Notes under the pieces: model-generated
Seen by the model: the letters and a program-made list of their open reading frames with translations, nothing else
Told to the model about the DNA's origin: nothing
Databases searched by the model: none
Translations under genes and position numbers: made by a program
DNA from: an uncultured Clostridia bacterium
GTDB lineage: Bacteria; Bacillota; Clostridia; Christensenellales; Borkfalkiaceae
Length of the DNA stretch: 64,000 nucleotides
Assembly (NCBI GenBank): GCA_904419075.1
Contig: CAJFQM010000012.1
Coordinates: forward strand, 1 to 64,000
Direction: 5' to 3'
In this document: positions 52,175-61,952 of the stretch, piece by piece
How positions within the stretch are numbered: position 1 is the first letter of the stretch
Layout: the number at the start of each line of letters is the position of its first letter

Positions 52175-52801
52175 TTATTTGGAGTACAACTCGACAATCA
52201 TATGCTCCGCAATCTGGCTGTCGATATCTTCTCTCGTCGGGAGCGCTAATACCTTTCCTTCAAGTTTTTCTCTGTCGAACTCAACCCACTTGGGCATATT
52301 GGAGCCTGCCTTCGTTTCTTTGAGCGCCGTAAAATATTTGTTGCCCTTTCTGTTTTCCTTTACCGCGACCACGTCGCCGGCCTTCACGATGTAGGAAGGA
52401 ATGGTGACGGTCTTTCCGTTGACGGAAAGATGCGCGTGATTGACGATCTGGCGAGCCAGCGTCCTCGAAGGAGCGATGCCCATTCTGAACACGACGTTGT
52501 CCAGTCTTCTTTCCAACAGCGAAAGCATGTTTTCGCCGGTGACGCCCTTCATGCGGTCCGCCATCTCGTAATACTTTCTGAACTGTCCTTCCTGGACGCC
52601 GTAGATTCTCTTCGTCTTCTGTTTTTCGCGGAGCTGCAATCCGTATTCGGAAACCTTCTTTCTGTCCGCGCCGTGCTGACCGGGAGCAACCGGACGCTTA
52701 TTGAAGGGGCATTTCTCCATATAGCATTTATCGCCTTTCAGAAAAAGCTTCGCGCCTTCTCTTCTGCAAAGTTTGCATTTTGCTTCTCTGTATACTGCCA
52801 T
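52175..52801 (-). CDS. rpsD: 30S ribosomal protein S4
   Basis: 208 residues. Has the N-terminal Cys motif of the zinc-type S4 ([18 protein letters not shown]) and a C-terminal S4 RNA-binding domain ([29 protein letters not shown]). 16S rRNA assembly protein; S4 is the operon repressor in some bacteria, and this operon has a structured leader. Confidence 0.97.
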   Translation of the reverse strand: MAVYREAKCKLCRREGAKLFLKGDKCYMEKCPFNKRPVAPGQHGADRKKVSEYGLQLREKQKTKRIYGVQEGQFRKYYEMADRMKGVTGENMLSLLERRLDNVVFRMGIAPSRTLARQIVNHAHLSVNGKTVTIPSYIVKAGDVVAVKENRKGNKYFTALKETKAGSNMPKWVEFDREKLEGKVLALPTREDIDSQIAEHMIVELYSK

Positions 52802-52821
52802 AATACTCTTTTAGCCTCCTA

Positions 52822-53229
52822 TTAAACTCTACGACGCTTAGGCGGTCTGCAACCGTTGTGAGGAATGGGGGAAACGTCCGAAATCAAAGTGATTTCCAGA
52901 TCGCATGCGGCGAGCGCGCGAATCGCGGATTCTCTGCCCGCACCGGGACCCTTGACGTACACTTCTACGCTTCTGAGGCCGTGTTCCTTCGCTGCCTTTG
53001 CCGCCGTTTCCGTGGCCATCTGCGCCGCGAACGGAGTGCCCTTACGGCTGCCCTTATATCCCAAAGAGCCTGCGCTGGACCAAGATACCGCGTTGCCGCT
53101 CATGTCCGTGATCGTCACCAGCGTATTGTTGAAGGTGGACTGAATGTGCACCTGTCCTTTATCGACTTTTTTCAGTTCCTTGCGCTTGCGAGGAGCCGAC
53201 GTCTTTTTTGCGTTTTTATTGTCTGCCAT
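52822..53229 (-). CDS. rpsK: 30S ribosomal protein S11
   Basis: 135 residues; [39 protein letters not shown] and the C-terminal [18 protein letters not shown] are diagnostic. Platform protein of the 30S subunit. Between rpsM and rpsD. Confidence 0.98.
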   Translation of the reverse strand: MADNKNAKKTSAPRKRKELKKVDKGQVHIQSTFNNTLVTITDMSGNAVSWSSAGSLGYKGSRKGTPFAAQMATETAAKAAKEHGLRSVEVYVKGPGAGRESAIRALAACDLEITLISDVSPIPHNGCRPPKRRRV

Positions 53230-53251
53230 AATGCTCTATCTCCTCCTTGGA

Positions 53252-53620
53252 TTACTTCTTCTTTCCGGCGATCGCGCGCGCGGGACCCTTGCGGGTGCGG
53301 GCGTTTCTCTTCGTGCTCTGTCCGCGGACGGGCAGGCCCTTTCTGTGGCGGATTCCGCGATAGCAGCCGATTTCCATCAGGCGCTTGATATTGAGCGACA
53401 CTTCGCTGCGAAGTTCGCCCTCCACGCGGACATTATGGTCGATATATTCTCTGAGTTTGGATACGTCGTTTTCGTCGAGGTCCTTCACTCTCGTATCGGG
53501 ATTGATACCCGTCGCGGCGAGGATCTTCTTCGACGTCGTCAGACCGATGCCGTAAATATAGGTGAGACCGATTTCTACTCTCTTTTCTCTGGGTAAATCT
53601 ACACCGGCAATACGTGCCAT
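53252..53620 (-). CDS. rpsM: 30S ribosomal protein S13
   Basis: 122 residues; [38 protein letters not shown], and the basic tail [20 protein letters not shown]. First gene after the alpha-operon promoter at 53879-53908, with a ~255-nt leader. Confidence 0.98.
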   Translation of the reverse strand: MARIAGVDLPREKRVEIGLTYIYGIGLTTSKKILAATGINPDTRVKDLDENDVSKLREYIDHNVRVEGELRSEVSLNIKRLMEIGCYRGIRHRKGLPVRGQSTKRNARTRKGPARAIAGKKK

Positions 53621-53878
53621 TTGATTTATAACCTCCGTTAATGTAATTGGGTGTGTTTTATTTTAATCTATCTTGAACGAATGTCCCGCGGCGGGCAGTG
53701 GAAAATGCCCCGCGGCGCCATTGTATTGTTTTCGATGCGTTTCGCCGCCCTGTTTTTTGAGACGCAACAAAACTGAGTTTCCGTAATTTTTTACGGAAAT
53801 TCAGTTCCATTTACGCTATTTTTACCCGTATCGGCGGCCGTGACGGGTGCTCGTCCCGTTTTTCAGTCGCATAAAAAA
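53621..53878 (-). promoter_or_regulatory. Structured leader of the rpsM-rpsK-rpsD-rpoA-rplQ transcript
   Basis: About 250 nt between promoter and rpsM without a gene. Contains a 16-bp near-perfect hairpin (53771-53806) and a GC-rich hairpin around 53688-53720 (CCGCGG arms). In E. coli the alpha operon leader binds S4; a comparable role here is inference. Confidence 0.5.
53771..53806 (-). terminator. Terminator/attenuator-like hairpin in the alpha-operon leader
   Basis: Arms AACTGAGTTTCCGTAA and TTACGGAAATTCAGTT (one wobble) with a 4-nt loop; on the minus strand it is followed by TTTTGTTG. Since it lies after the promoter it may attenuate rather than end transcription. Confidence 0.5.
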
Positions 53879-53908
53879 ATTATACCACAAAAAACGCCCG
53901 ATTGTCAA
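53879..53908 (-). promoter_or_regulatory. Internal promoter upstream of rpsM
   Basis: Minus strand: TTGACA (53908-53903), 18-nt spacer, TATAAT (53884-53879), just after rpmJ. Confidence 0.82.
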
Positions 53909-53917
53909 GCGTTTTTA

Positions 53918-54034
53918 TCAGCCTTGTCTCTGTTTATGGCTCTTGTTTTTGGAACAAATTACCATGACTCTGCCGTTTCTTTTGATTACTTTGCACTTGT
54001 CGCACATAGGTTTTACAGAAGGTCTGACTTTCAT
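53918..54034 (-). CDS. rpmJ: 50S ribosomal protein L36
   Basis: 38 residues, read directly: [20 protein letters not shown], then [18 protein letters not shown]. The zinc-binding form with C-x2-C ... C ... H is intact. Between infA and rpsM. Confidence 0.97.
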   Translation of the reverse strand: MKVRPSVKPMCDKCKVIKRNGRVMVICSKNKSHKQRQG

Positions 54035-54086
54035 TGTTTTTCTCCTTGTTTTATAATGCTTTTTGCGTTTATGCGCAGGCGCCCTC

Positions 54087-54308
54087 TCAGGACTTGCTGC
54101 GCCAGGTGATTCTTCCTTTCGTCAAATCGTACGGACTCATTTCCAGCTTTACGTTGTCGCCTTCGATGATTCTGATATAGTTCATTCTCAGCTTGCCGGA
54201 AATATACGCCGTGATCGTATGGCCGTTGGAAAGCTGCACCTTGAATGTCGCGTTGGGCAACGCTTCGATTACTTTGCCCTCCGCTTCGATTACGTCGTCT
54301 TTGGACAC
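54087..54308 (-). CDS. infA: Translation initiation factor IF-1
   Basis: 73 residues, an S1-like OB fold: [39 protein letters not shown] and [13 protein letters not shown]. Between map and rpmJ, the usual Bacillota position. Confidence 0.98.
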   Translation of the reverse strand: MSKDDVIEAEGKVIEALPNATFKVQLSNGHTITAYISGKLRMNYIRIIEGDNVKLEMSPYDLTKGRITWRSKS

Positions 54309-54351
54309 AAAAACTCCCTCCGAATTTTTTTATTATGTTCTACGCTCCCCG

Positions 54352-55098
54352 TCAAAGGGTCAGGATTTCCACTCCGTCTTCGCGGATTACCACCGCGTTT
54401 TCGTAGTGCGCCGCGGGCTTTCCGTCCACCGTCACCGCGCCCCAATCGTCGTCTAAAAGCCGCGTGCGATAGCTTCCCATCGCTATCATCGGCTCGATAC
54501 AGATGACCGTGCCGGCTCTGAGCCGCACCCCCGTACCCTGCTTCCCGAAATTGGGAACGGACGGGTCCTCGTGCATCTCCCTGCCGATACCGTGCCCCGT
54601 ATACGAACGTATGACGCCGTACCCGAAAGATTCCGCATAGGTCTGCACCCTGTATCCGATATCGTAGAGCGGCGTTCCCGCTCTCAGCCCCTCGATGCCC
54701 TTGAAGAAACATTCCTCCGTGACCTTGACGAGCTGTTTTACCTCCGGTGCGACTTCGCCGATGCAAAACGTCCGCGCCGCGTCGCCGTGAAAACCGTTCT
54801 TGTAGGCGCAAAGGTCTACCGAAACGATATCTCCGTCTCTCAAAATCGTCTCGTCGTCGGGAATCCCGTGCACGACCATGTCGTTCACCGAGACGCACGC
54901 CGAAGCGGGAAATCCGCCGTAACCGAGACACGAAGGGTATGCCCCCGCCGAACGGATATACCGTTCTACCAGTTCGTCCACTTCCTTGGTGCTCATGCCC
55001 GCCTTGATTTTCGAGCCGACGAATTCCAGCGTGTCATGGACGATTTTGCAGGGCTCCCGCATCAGATTGATTTCGCTTTCGCTCTTTACGTGAATCAT
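54352..55098 (-). CDS. map: Methionine aminopeptidase type I
   Basis: 248 residues. Metal ligands visible: DGDIVSVDLCAYKNGFHGDA, GHGIGREMHEDP (His), TVICIEPMI (Glu) and the late Glu in VVIREDGVEIL. No N-terminal zinc extension, so the Ia cytosolic form. Stop and start of adk/map nearly touch (2 bp). Confidence 0.97.
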   Translation of the reverse strand: MIHVKSESEINLMREPCKIVHDTLEFVGSKIKAGMSTKEVDELVERYIRSAGAYPSCLGYGGFPASACVSVNDMVVHGIPDDETILRDGDIVSVDLCAYKNGFHGDAARTFCIGEVAPEVKQLVKVTEECFFKGIEGLRAGTPLYDIGYRVQTYAESFGYGVIRSYTGHGIGREMHEDPSVPNFGKQGTGVRLRAGTVICIEPMIAMGSYRTRLLDDDWGAVTVDGKPAAHYENAVVIREDGVEILTL

Positions 55099-55100
55099 AA

Positions 55101-55733
55101 TTATTTAAGTTCGTCGAGCTTCGCGGCGATCTCCGCGAACAGGACTTCCGCAGGCGCTTCGCTGCCCGTGAAATTGAGAATGAGGCCCTTCTGCGTATAG
55201 TACTCGATGAGGGGCGCCGTCTGCTCCTTATAGACGTCCAGACGCTTCTGCACCGTTTCGGGATTATCGTCCTTCCGCTGGTACAGCTCCCCGCCGCAAC
55301 GAGCGCATTTCGTCTCGCCGCCAAGCGTGGATACATGGTAGCTTTCGCCGCACTCCTTGCAGACGCGGCGGCCGCACAGCCGATCCATCAGAAGGGAAAA
55401 GTCGATATTGATATTCACGACCGCGTCGATTTTTGCGAACTTGTCGAGCTCTTCCGCCTGCGCGATGGTACGGGGGAATCCGTCCAAAAGATAGCCTTTT
55501 TTGCAGTCCTCGCGGCCGAGCCGCTCCTCCACGATTTTGCAGGTGACTTCGTCGGGAACCAACTGACCTTTATCGGTATAGGACTTCGCCAAAAGACCGA
55601 TGGGCGTTTCGTTTTTGATGTTCTCTCTGAAAATGTCTCCCGTGGAAATATGGGGCATGCCGTAGCGGTCGGAAATTTTCGTCGCCTGCGTGCCCTTACC
55701 CGCGCCCGGGGCGCCGAGTAAAATGATATTCAT
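55101..55733 (-). CDS. adk: Adenylate kinase, zinc-lid type
   Basis: 210 residues from MNIILLGAPGAGKGTQATKI (the longer frame start is rejected because the P-loop would be internal). Lid domain with four Cys (CKECGESYHV ... CARCGGELYQR), the zinc form of Gram-positives. DGFPRTIAQAEELD and the C-terminal NPETVQKRLDVYKEQTAPLI are present. Confidence 0.97.
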   Translation of the reverse strand: MNIILLGAPGAGKGTQATKISDRYGMPHISTGDIFRENIKNETPIGLLAKSYTDKGQLVPDEVTCKIVEERLGREDCKKGYLLDGFPRTIAQAEELDKFAKIDAVVNINIDFSLLMDRLCGRRVCKECGESYHVSTLGGETKCARCGGELYQRKDDNPETVQKRLDVYKEQTAPLIEYYTQKGLILNFTGSEAPAEVLFAEIAAKLDELK

Positions 55734-55834
55734 GCTGAAATTCTCCCTTCTTTTCCGCCGACGTCGCGTTTTCGCGTCCATAAAGGACGGAAAACGTTTC
55801 GTCGGATTTTATTGCCTGTCTGATAAGGTAGAAA

Positions 55835-57148
55835 TTACTTTAAGAAGCCTTTATAATTCTTCATCATCATCTGCGCTTGAAGCTGTTTTTCGAACTCCAT
55901 GGCCACCGAGACGACGATCAGGATACCCGTCGTGGAGAACACGTTGACGAGGTCCATGGACGCCCAGGCAAACGCCAGAGAGGGAATGAACGCGACCAGC
56001 GAGAGATAGATGGCACCGAACAGCGTGATGCGGTTGGAAATCTTTTTGAGATATGCCTCCGTCGCTTTACCAGGGCGGATACCCTGAATAAAGCCGCCGT
56101 TCTGCTGAATGCTCTTGGATACGTCTTCGGGGTTGAACTGCATCTGCGCATAGAAGAACGAGAATGCGAAAATCAAAATGCAGAGAAACACCGAGTAGAT
56201 GATACGGCCTCCGACAATCTCCGAGGAACCGGACATCCACTTCGTCCACCATTGCTCAAAGGCCTGTCCCGGCCAGAACAAGCTGGCGATCATCTGCGGG
56301 AAGCTGATGATGGAAAACGCGAAGATGAGGGGCATGACGCCGCTGCCGGCGATTCTGATGGGAATGACCGACGACTGACCGCCGTACATCTTTCTGCCCT
56401 TGATCTGCTTTGCATACTGTACGGGAACTTTTCTTTCGGACAAATCCACGTACACGATTGCGAAGAAGATGACCATGCACACGAGCACGAAAGCCACGAG
56501 TTCCCAGATCGCATCGAGGTTGGAGGGGATTTCCGCAAACTTGCCCACGATCGCCTGTCCCGCCGTCGCGATGATACCCACGAAAATGATCATGGACTGA
56601 CCGTTACCTACGCCGTAGTCGGTAATCCGTTCACCCAGCCACATGACGAGCACCGCGCCGCCGGTATAAACGACCGTCAGGAACAAACCTGCCAGCCAAG
56701 TCTGGTCAAAGAAGAGCTGTGTCTTAATGGAACCGCTGTCGCCGGCAAAGTTGACGATGATACCGATAGACTGAATCACCGCGAGGAGAATGGTGAGATA
56801 TCTCGTATACTGAGAAATCTTTTTCTGTCCCTCTTCCCCCTGCTTCGAGAGCCGTTCGAGCGGGGGAATTCCCACGCACAACAGCTGCATGATAATGGAT
56901 GCGTTGATGTAAGGCCCGATACCCAGCGCGAACAGCGTACCGTTTGCGAGCGCGCCGCCCGTGATACTGCTCATCAGCGTAAGGAAATCGTTTCCCCCTT
57001 CGCCGAAATTCGATTGAAACAAGTCTCTGTCCAGTCCGGGAACCGGAATATAACAGCCAATACGGAACACCAGCAGCAGGAGTAACATCATCCATACTTT
57101 TCGCCGGATATCCTTGACCTTGAAAGCATTGATAAGTGTCTGTAACAT
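55835..57148 (-). CDS. secY: Preprotein translocase subunit SecY
   Basis: 437 residues from MLQTLINAFKVKDIRRK with GGAG before the ATG; ten membrane segments, plug region near FLTLMSSITGG, and the C-terminal QAQMMMKNYKGFLK. Core of the Sec channel. Between rplO and adk, 135 bp after rplO. Confidence 0.97.
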   Translation of the reverse strand: MLQTLINAFKVKDIRRKVWMMLLLLLVFRIGCYIPVPGLDRDLFQSNFGEGGNDFLTLMSSITGGALANGTLFALGIGPYINASIIMQLLCVGIPPLERLSKQGEEGQKKISQYTRYLTILLAVIQSIGIIVNFAGDSGSIKTQLFFDQTWLAGLFLTVVYTGGAVLVMWLGERITDYGVGNGQSMIIFVGIIATAGQAIVGKFAEIPSNLDAIWELVAFVLVCMVIFFAIVYVDLSERKVPVQYAKQIKGRKMYGGQSSVIPIRIAGSGVMPLIFAFSIISFPQMIASLFWPGQAFEQWWTKWMSGSSEIVGGRIIYSVFLCILIFAFSFFYAQMQFNPEDVSKSIQQNGGFIQGIRPGKATEAYLKKISNRITLFGAIYLSLVAFIPSLAFAWASMDLVNVFSTTGILIVVSVAMEFEKQLQAQMMMKNYKGFLK

Positions 57149-57283
57149 TTTTTTCTCCGATATTGGGTTTTTCCGGACGGAAATCCGCCCGACAGCGTCC
57201 GCGTATGCCATACGCGGTTTAGGAGAAATAAACGCGAACCACGGAAAATCGCCGAAAAGGCAATCTTCCGCGTCTCCTGTTTA

Positions 57284-57730
57284 TTAAAGGGTCTCCGCAG
57301 TTCCCTTCGCCGCCTCGATTGCTTCTTTGGCGGAAGCGGAGAATTTCGCCGCCTTTACGGTAAGCGCGACTTTCAGTTCCCCTTTTCCGAGAACTTTGAG
57401 TCCGCAATTATTCTTGACTTCTTTCGCAAGTCCGTTTTCCATGACGAATCCGTAATCGACCACCGTTCCTTCGGGAAGTTCCGAAAGCGCGGAAAGGTTG
57501 ACGATGACGTATTCCTTTTTACCGTTATGGTTAAACCCTCTCTTGGGTACGCGGCGCGCGATCGGCATCTGACCGCCTTCGAAGCCCGGCCTTACGCCGC
57601 CGCCCGAACGCGCCCACTGTCCTTTATGGCCTTTACCGGAGGTCTTGCCCAGCCCCGAACCGATACCGCGGCCGAGTCTCTTTGCGGGCCTTGTTGCTCC
57701 CTCTGCGGGAGAAAGAGTATCTATTCTCAT
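57284..57730 (-). CDS. rplO: 50S ribosomal protein L15
   Basis: 148 residues from MRIDTLSPAEGATRPAKRLG; GRGIGSGLGKTSGKGHKGQW and GGQMPIARRVPKRGF are diagnostic. The longer frame overlaps rpmD and is rejected. Confidence 0.97.
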   Translation of the reverse strand: MRIDTLSPAEGATRPAKRLGRGIGSGLGKTSGKGHKGQWARSGGGVRPGFEGGQMPIARRVPKRGFNHNGKKEYVIVNLSALSELPEGTVVDYGFVMENGLAKEVKNNCGLKVLGKGELKVALTVKAAKFSASAKEAIEAAKGTAETL

Positions 57731-57741
57731 GATAAAGCTCC

Positions 57742-57921
57742 TTAGATGTTTTCTACTTTGACGAGATGCTTCACCTTCGTGAGCATTCCGCGGATTGCGG
57801 GGGTATCTTCGAGTTCCCTGCAAGAACGGATTTTTTTCAGGCCCAGCGCCGCGACCGTGCCCTTTACGGCAGCAACTTCGCCAATCGTGCTCTTAACGAG
57901 CGTCACTTTGATTTTTGCCAT
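57742..57921 (-). CDS. rpmD: 50S ribosomal protein L30
   Basis: 59 residues read from the minus strand: MAKIKVTLVKSTIGEVAAVK, then KGTVAALGLKKIRSCREL and GMLTKVKHLVKVENI. Too short for a simple ORF list, but the family and position between rpsE and rplO are clear. Confidence 0.96.
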   Translation of the reverse strand: MAKIKVTLVKSTIGEVAAVKGTVAALGLKKIRSCRELEDTPAIRGMLTKVKHLVKVENI

Positions 57922-57940
57922 TTTCTCTGTCCTCCGTTCC

Positions 57941-58471
57941 TTAACCCAGAATTTCTTCCACGCTCTTGCCGCGCAGCGCAGCTACCTGCTCCGCCGTTTT
58001 CAGCTCGGCAAGTCCCGCGACCGCCGCCTTTACGCAGTTGCCGGGGTTCTGAGTGCCGTGGGATTTCGTTCTGATATTCTTGATTCCGACCGCTTCCATG
58101 ACCGCACGCACGGGACCGCCCGCGATAACGCCGGTACCTTCCGTGGCGGGCATCATGAGCACCGCCCCGCGGCCGAATTTGCCGATTACCTGATGAGGAA
58201 TGGTGGAATCCACCACCGCGACGGAAATCATATTCTTTTTCGCCCGCAGAGTAGCTTTCTCGATTGCCTCGGGAACTTCTTTCGCCTTTCCCGTGCCCAC
58301 GCCGATTTTGCCCGCGCCGTCTCCGACGATGACCAGCGCCGCAAAACGCATGTTCTTGCCGCCCTTGACCGTCTTGGATACGCGGTTTACCTCGATGAGC
58401 TTTTTAATCAGGCCGTCGTCCTCCGCCTGTCTTCTCTGAGGTCTTCTGTTTTCTCTTTTTTCGTCTGCCAT
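57941..58471 (-). CDS. rpsE: 30S ribosomal protein S5
   Basis: 176 residues; [40 protein letters not shown] and the [16 protein letters not shown]-type C-terminal half. spc operon. Confidence 0.98.
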   Translation of the reverse strand: MADEKRENRRPQRRQAEDDGLIKKLIEVNRVSKTVKGGKNMRFAALVIVGDGAGKIGVGTGKAKEVPEAIEKATLRAKKNMISVAVVDSTIPHQVIGKFGRGAVLMMPATEGTGVIAGGPVRAVMEAVGIKNIRTKSHGTQNPGNCVKAAVAGLAELKTAEQVAALRGKSVEEILG

Positions 58472-58485
58472 TGTCGTTTCTCCTC

Positions 58486-58869
58486 TCAGAATTTAAGTCC
58501 GGCTTCTCTTGCGCCGTCTGCGACTGCCTTTACGCGTCCCGTGTAAAGATACCCGCCTCTGTCGAATACTACCGATTCGATGCCTTTCGCCATCGCTCTT
58601 TCCGCAGCGACTCCGCCGACAACTTTGGCAGCGTCCGTCTTGCTCAGGCCCGCGACCTTCTCTTTCACCGCTTTTTCCATCGTGGAAGCAGCCGCCAAGG
58701 TCACGCCGCCTTTCGCATCGCCCGCTCTGTCGTCAATCACCTGTACGTAGATATGATTGAGACTTCTGTATACGTTCATCCGGGGCGTTTCCGCCGTTCC
58801 CGTAATCGTCTTTCTCACACGCGCGTGACGTTTTTGTCTGACTGTGTTTTTATCAATTTTGGAAATCAT
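58486..58869 (-). CDS. rplR: 50S ribosomal protein L18
   Basis: 127 residues, a few more than usual; [33 protein letters not shown] and [20 protein letters not shown]. Binds 5S rRNA. Confidence 0.97.
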   Translation of the reverse strand: MISKIDKNTVRQKRHARVRKTITGTAETPRMNVYRSLNHIYVQVIDDRAGDAKGGVTLAAASTMEKAVKEKVAGLSKTDAAKVVGGVAAERAMAKGIESVVFDRGGYLYTGRVKAVADGAREAGLKF

Positions 58870-58882
58870 ACTTTAACGCTCC

Positions 58883-59431
58883 TTATTTCTTGCTCTTACC
58901 GGAGGTCTTGCCTTCCTTATGCTCTACGTGCTCGCCCTTATAGCGGATTCCGTAGCCGTGATAAGGTTCCGGCTCTCTGACCTTCCTGATGTTCGCCGCC
59001 GTCTGCCCGACCAGCTCTTTGCTGATGCCGGAGACGGAAATTTCGGTAAGGGAAGGGCACTCGAATTTGATGCCTTCCGGGGCAAGGAATTCCACCGGGT
59101 GGGAGAAACCGACGTTCAAAACGAGCTTATTGCCCTGAACCTGCGCCTTCCAACCTACGCCCTTGACTTCCAGTCCTTTCGTGAAGCCTTCCGTGACTCC
59201 CTTCACCATAGCGGCGATGAGCGCCCTGTAAAGGCCGTGTTTCGCGTTCGTATCCGGATTTTCGTCGAGCGGCTTTAAGACGATGTGTCCGTTCTCCGTC
59301 GCGATGTCTAAGTTTCCGACCACTTCGCGCGTCAAGGTGCCCTTGGGGCCCTTTACCGTCACGACTTTGTCCTTATATTCCATTGTTACGCCTGCGGGTA
59401 CCGCGATGGGCATTTTACCGATTCTTGACAT
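58883..59431 (-). CDS. rplF: 50S ribosomal protein L6
   Basis: 182 residues; MSRIGKMPIAVPAGV, VTKGLEVKGVGWKAQVQGNK-like core, VRKVREPEPYHGYGIRY-type end (KVREPEPYHGYGIRYKGEHV). Confidence 0.98.
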   Translation of the reverse strand: MSRIGKMPIAVPAGVTMEYKDKVVTVKGPKGTLTREVVGNLDIATENGHIVLKPLDENPDTNAKHGLYRALIAAMVKGVTEGFTKGLEVKGVGWKAQVQGNKLVLNVGFSHPVEFLAPEGIKFECPSLTEISVSGISKELVGQTAANIRKVREPEPYHGYGIRYKGEHVEHKEGKTSGKSKK

Positions 59432-59449
59432 AGTATTGCTCCCTCCCGA

Positions 59450-59839
59450 TTACCAGACATAGCAAAGGACTTCGCCGCCTACGCCCTGCGCCTTTGCCTG
59501 CTTGCCGGTGAGTATTCCCTTATTGGTGGACAGGATTACCGTGCCCAGTCCGCCGAGAACCTTCGGCATGTCTTCTACGCCGGAATAGCTGCGGAGGCCG
59601 GGTTTCGACACTCTCTGCAAGCCGTTGATGACCGACTTTTTGTCGCTGTATTTCAAAGTCACGGCGATTTTGCCGTTATAGCCGTCCTCGACGAGCTTCA
59701 CGTCCTTGACGTAGCCCTCGGACAGGAGGATATCGGCGATTGCCTTCTTCATGTTGGAAGCGGGAATTTCCACCGTCTCCTTCTTCGCGGTAATCGCGTT
59801 TCTGATTCTTGTAAGCATATCTGCGATAGGATCTGTCAT
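59450..59839 (-). CDS. rpsH: 30S ribosomal protein S8
   Basis: 129 residues; [38 protein letters not shown]-type segment ([18 protein letters not shown]) and [14 protein letters not shown]. Assembly protein; in E. coli it represses the spc operon. Confidence 0.98.
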   Translation of the reverse strand: MTDPIADMLTRIRNAITAKKETVEIPASNMKKAIADILLSEGYVKDVKLVEDGYNGKIAVTLKYSDKKSVINGLQRVSKPGLRSYSGVEDMPKVLGGLGTVILSTNKGILTGKQAKAQGVGGEVLCYVW

Positions 59840-59854
59840 GTTCGTCTCCTCCTA

Positions 59855-60040
59855 TTACCAGCTCGACTTCTTAACGCCGGGAATATCTCCCTTGTACGCA
59901 AGGTTTCTGAAACAGATACGGCACACGCCGTACTTTCTCAAAACCGCGTGAGGTCTTCCGCAAATCGAGCATCTCGTATAAGCTCTCGTGGAATACTTGG
60001 GCGTTTTCTGCTGTTTATTGATCATTGACTTCTTTGCCAT
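59855..60040 (-). CDS. rpsN: 30S ribosomal protein S14, zinc type
   Basis: 61 residues; [20 protein letters not shown] is the C-x2-C ... C-x2-C zinc motif of type Z S14, usual in Bacillota and Actinobacteria. Confidence 0.98.
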   Translation of the reverse strand: MAKKSMINKQQKTPKYSTRAYTRCSICGRPHAVLRKYGVCRICFRNLAYKGDIPGVKKSSW

Positions 60041-60052
60041 GTTCGTTTCTCC

Positions 60053-60610
60053 TTACTTCTTGAAAGGCATGCCGAGCGCGCGGAGCAGCTCCCTTGCCTC
60101 TTCGTCCGTGTTCGCGGTTGTCACGATGCATACGTCCATACCCCTGATTTTCTCCACCTGATCGTAGGTGATTTCGGGGAAGATGAGCTGTTCTTTAAGA
60201 CCCACGGAATAGTTGCCGCGGCCGTCGAACGCCTTGTCGGACACCCCTTTGAAGTCTCTCATGCGGGGAAGCGCGATGGAGATGAACTTGTCGTAGAAGT
60301 TATACATTCTCTCGCCTCTCAAAGTGACTTTGATGCCGATGGTCTGGCCCTCTCTCACCTTGAAGTTGGCGACGGATTTCTTTGCCTTCGTCAAAATGGG
60401 CTGCTGGCCCGAAATGAGTTTGATTTCGTTCTCGGTCGTCTGAATGGACTTCGCGTTGTCCTTGATGTCTCCGAGGCCCGTATTGATGACGATCTTGACG
60501 AGCTTGGGGCATTGCATAACGGAAGTGTAGCCGAATTTCTTCATGAGAAAAGGTACTACTTCTTTTTCGTACTTTTCTTTCACTCTGTTTTTATATACTT
60601 TCTCTGCCAT
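60053..60610 (-). CDS. rplE: 50S ribosomal protein L5
   Basis: 185 residues; [39 protein letters not shown] and [12 protein letters not shown]-type core ([16 protein letters not shown]). Binds 5S rRNA. Confidence 0.98.
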   Translation of the reverse strand: MAEKVYKNRVKEKYEKEVVPFLMKKFGYTSVMQCPKLVKIVINTGLGDIKDNAKSIQTTENEIKLISGQQPILTKAKKSVANFKVREGQTIGIKVTLRGERMYNFYDKFISIALPRMRDFKGVSDKAFDGRGNYSVGLKEQLIFPEITYDQVEKIRGMDVCIVTTANTDEEARELLRALGMPFKK

Positions 60611-60624
60611 GTCTTTCTACCTCG

Positions 60625-61074
60625 TCACTTGTTTTCCGTCGTCTCGGGAGCTTCCGCCGCTTCCTTTGCGGGTTCGGCCGCCTTCTGCGCGCGCTTTCTC
60701 GTGCGCTTCTTGGGAGCCTCGCTCTCTGCCGCCGCGGCAGCCTTTGCCGCCTTCTTGGAGTACGCCTTGTCGAGCACCGCGCCGCACTTCGCGCAGACGC
60801 GCACTTTCTTGCCGTCCACGACGTTGTGCTTCACTTTCGTCGCTTTGCCGCACGCGCCGCAGACGACCGCCACGTTCGACGCGTCCACGGGGCCGGGCGT
60901 TTCCACGATTTTGCTCGTTTCGTTCGCCTTTCTCGCCTTTTCGTGCTTCTTCTGAATCCGCACGCCTTCCACGACTACCGTATTCGCTTTGGGGGATGTG
61001 GCAAGGACTTTTCCCTGTTTGCCTTTATCTTTACCGGCTATAACAAGTACGTTATCATTGATTTTTACGTTCAT
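60625..61074 (-). CDS. rplX: 50S ribosomal protein L24 with Ala/Lys-rich tail
   Basis: 149 residues from MNVKINDNVLVIAGKDKGKQ; typical L24 is ~103. KOW domain, then a zinc ribbon (CGACGKATKV ... CAKCGAVLD) and a ~40-residue low-complexity tail of Ala, Lys, Glu and Arg (residues ~108-149). The tail is unusual and not cut by a frameshift. Confidence 0.95.
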   Translation of the reverse strand: MNVKINDNVLVIAGKDKGKQGKVLATSPKANTVVVEGVRIQKKHEKARKANETSKIVETPGPVDASNVAVVCGACGKATKVKHNVVDGKKVRVCAKCGAVLDKAYSKKAAKAAAAAESEAPKKRTRKRAQKAAEPAKEAAEAPETTENK

Positions 61075-61093
61075 TGTTTCTTCCTCCTTGCGA

Positions 61094-61462
61094 TTACAGC
61101 ACTTCGGGTGCAAGAGAGATGATCTTCATGTAATCTTTATCTCTCAATTCTCTCGCGATCGGCCCAAAAATACGGGTTCCCTTGGGCTGCTTCTGGTTAT
61201 CGATGATGACGGCCGCATTGTCGTCGAACTTCACGAACGTTCCGTCCGCTCTTCTGATGCCTTTGGAGCTTCTCACGATGACCGCCTTGACGACGTCGCC
61301 CTTCTTTACCGCGCCGCCCGGAGCCGCCGATTTTACAGACGCTACGATCACGTCGCCGATGTTGCCCGTTTTACGGAAGGAGCCGCCCAATACTCTGATG
61401 CACATAAGCTCTTTCGCGCCGGAATTATCGGCCGCTTTAAGCCTTGTCTGAGGTTGTATCAT
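61094..61462 (-). CDS. rplN: 50S ribosomal protein L14
   Basis: 122 residues; [57 protein letters not shown]. Confidence 0.98.
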   Translation of the reverse strand: MIQPQTRLKAADNSGAKELMCIRVLGGSFRKTGNIGDVIVASVKSAAPGGAVKKGDVVKAVIVRSSKGIRRADGTFVKFDDNAAVIIDNQKQPKGTRIFGPIARELRDKDYMKIISLAPEVL

Positions 61463-61484
61463 AACTTATTACTCTCCTTGAAAA

Positions 61485-61739
61485 TTACTTCGCCTTCTCG
61501 ACGATTTCCGCAACTCTCCAATTCTTGTCCTTGCTGAGCTTTCTCGTCTCGACGATTCTCACCTTGTCGCCCACGCCGCACGCGTTCTCTTCGTCGTGCG
61601 CCTTGAAGCGTCTCGTTTGGGTAACGGTCTTTTTATAGATGGGGTGCTTGCTTCTGTCGGAAATCTCCACGACTACCGTCTTATCCATTTTGTCGGATAC
61701 CACAAGCCCGATTCTCTCTTTTCTCAAATTTCTTTCCAT
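61485..61739 (-). CDS. rpsQ: 30S ribosomal protein S17
   Basis: 84 residues; [38 protein letters not shown] and [18 protein letters not shown]. Confidence 0.98.
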   Translation of the reverse strand: MERNLRKERIGLVVSDKMDKTVVVEISDRSKHPIYKKTVTQTRRFKAHDEENACGVGDKVRIVETRKLSKDKNWRVAEIVEKAK

Positions 61740-61757
61740 GATTCCTTGTCCTCCGCT

Positions 61758-61952
61758 TTACGCTTTCAGCTCTCTCGCGCGAATTTCCGTATTCACGCGC
61801 GCAATGTCTCTCTTGCAGGTCCTGATGGAAACGGGATTTTCCAGCTGTCCCGAAGCCAGACGGAAACGAAGGTTGAAAAGTTCGCTTTTAAGCTCCGCGA
61901 GTTTCGCGGTAAGCTCGGCGCTCGTCATTTCTTTTACTTCTTTAGCTTTCAT
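61758..61952 (-). CDS. rpmC: 50S ribosomal protein L29
   Basis: 64 residues; [20 protein letters not shown] and [20 protein letters not shown]. Start overlaps the rplP stop by one base. Confidence 0.97.
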   Translation of the reverse strand: MKAKEVKEMTSAELTAKLAELKSELFNLRFRLASGQLENPVSIRTCKRDIARVNTEIRARELKA

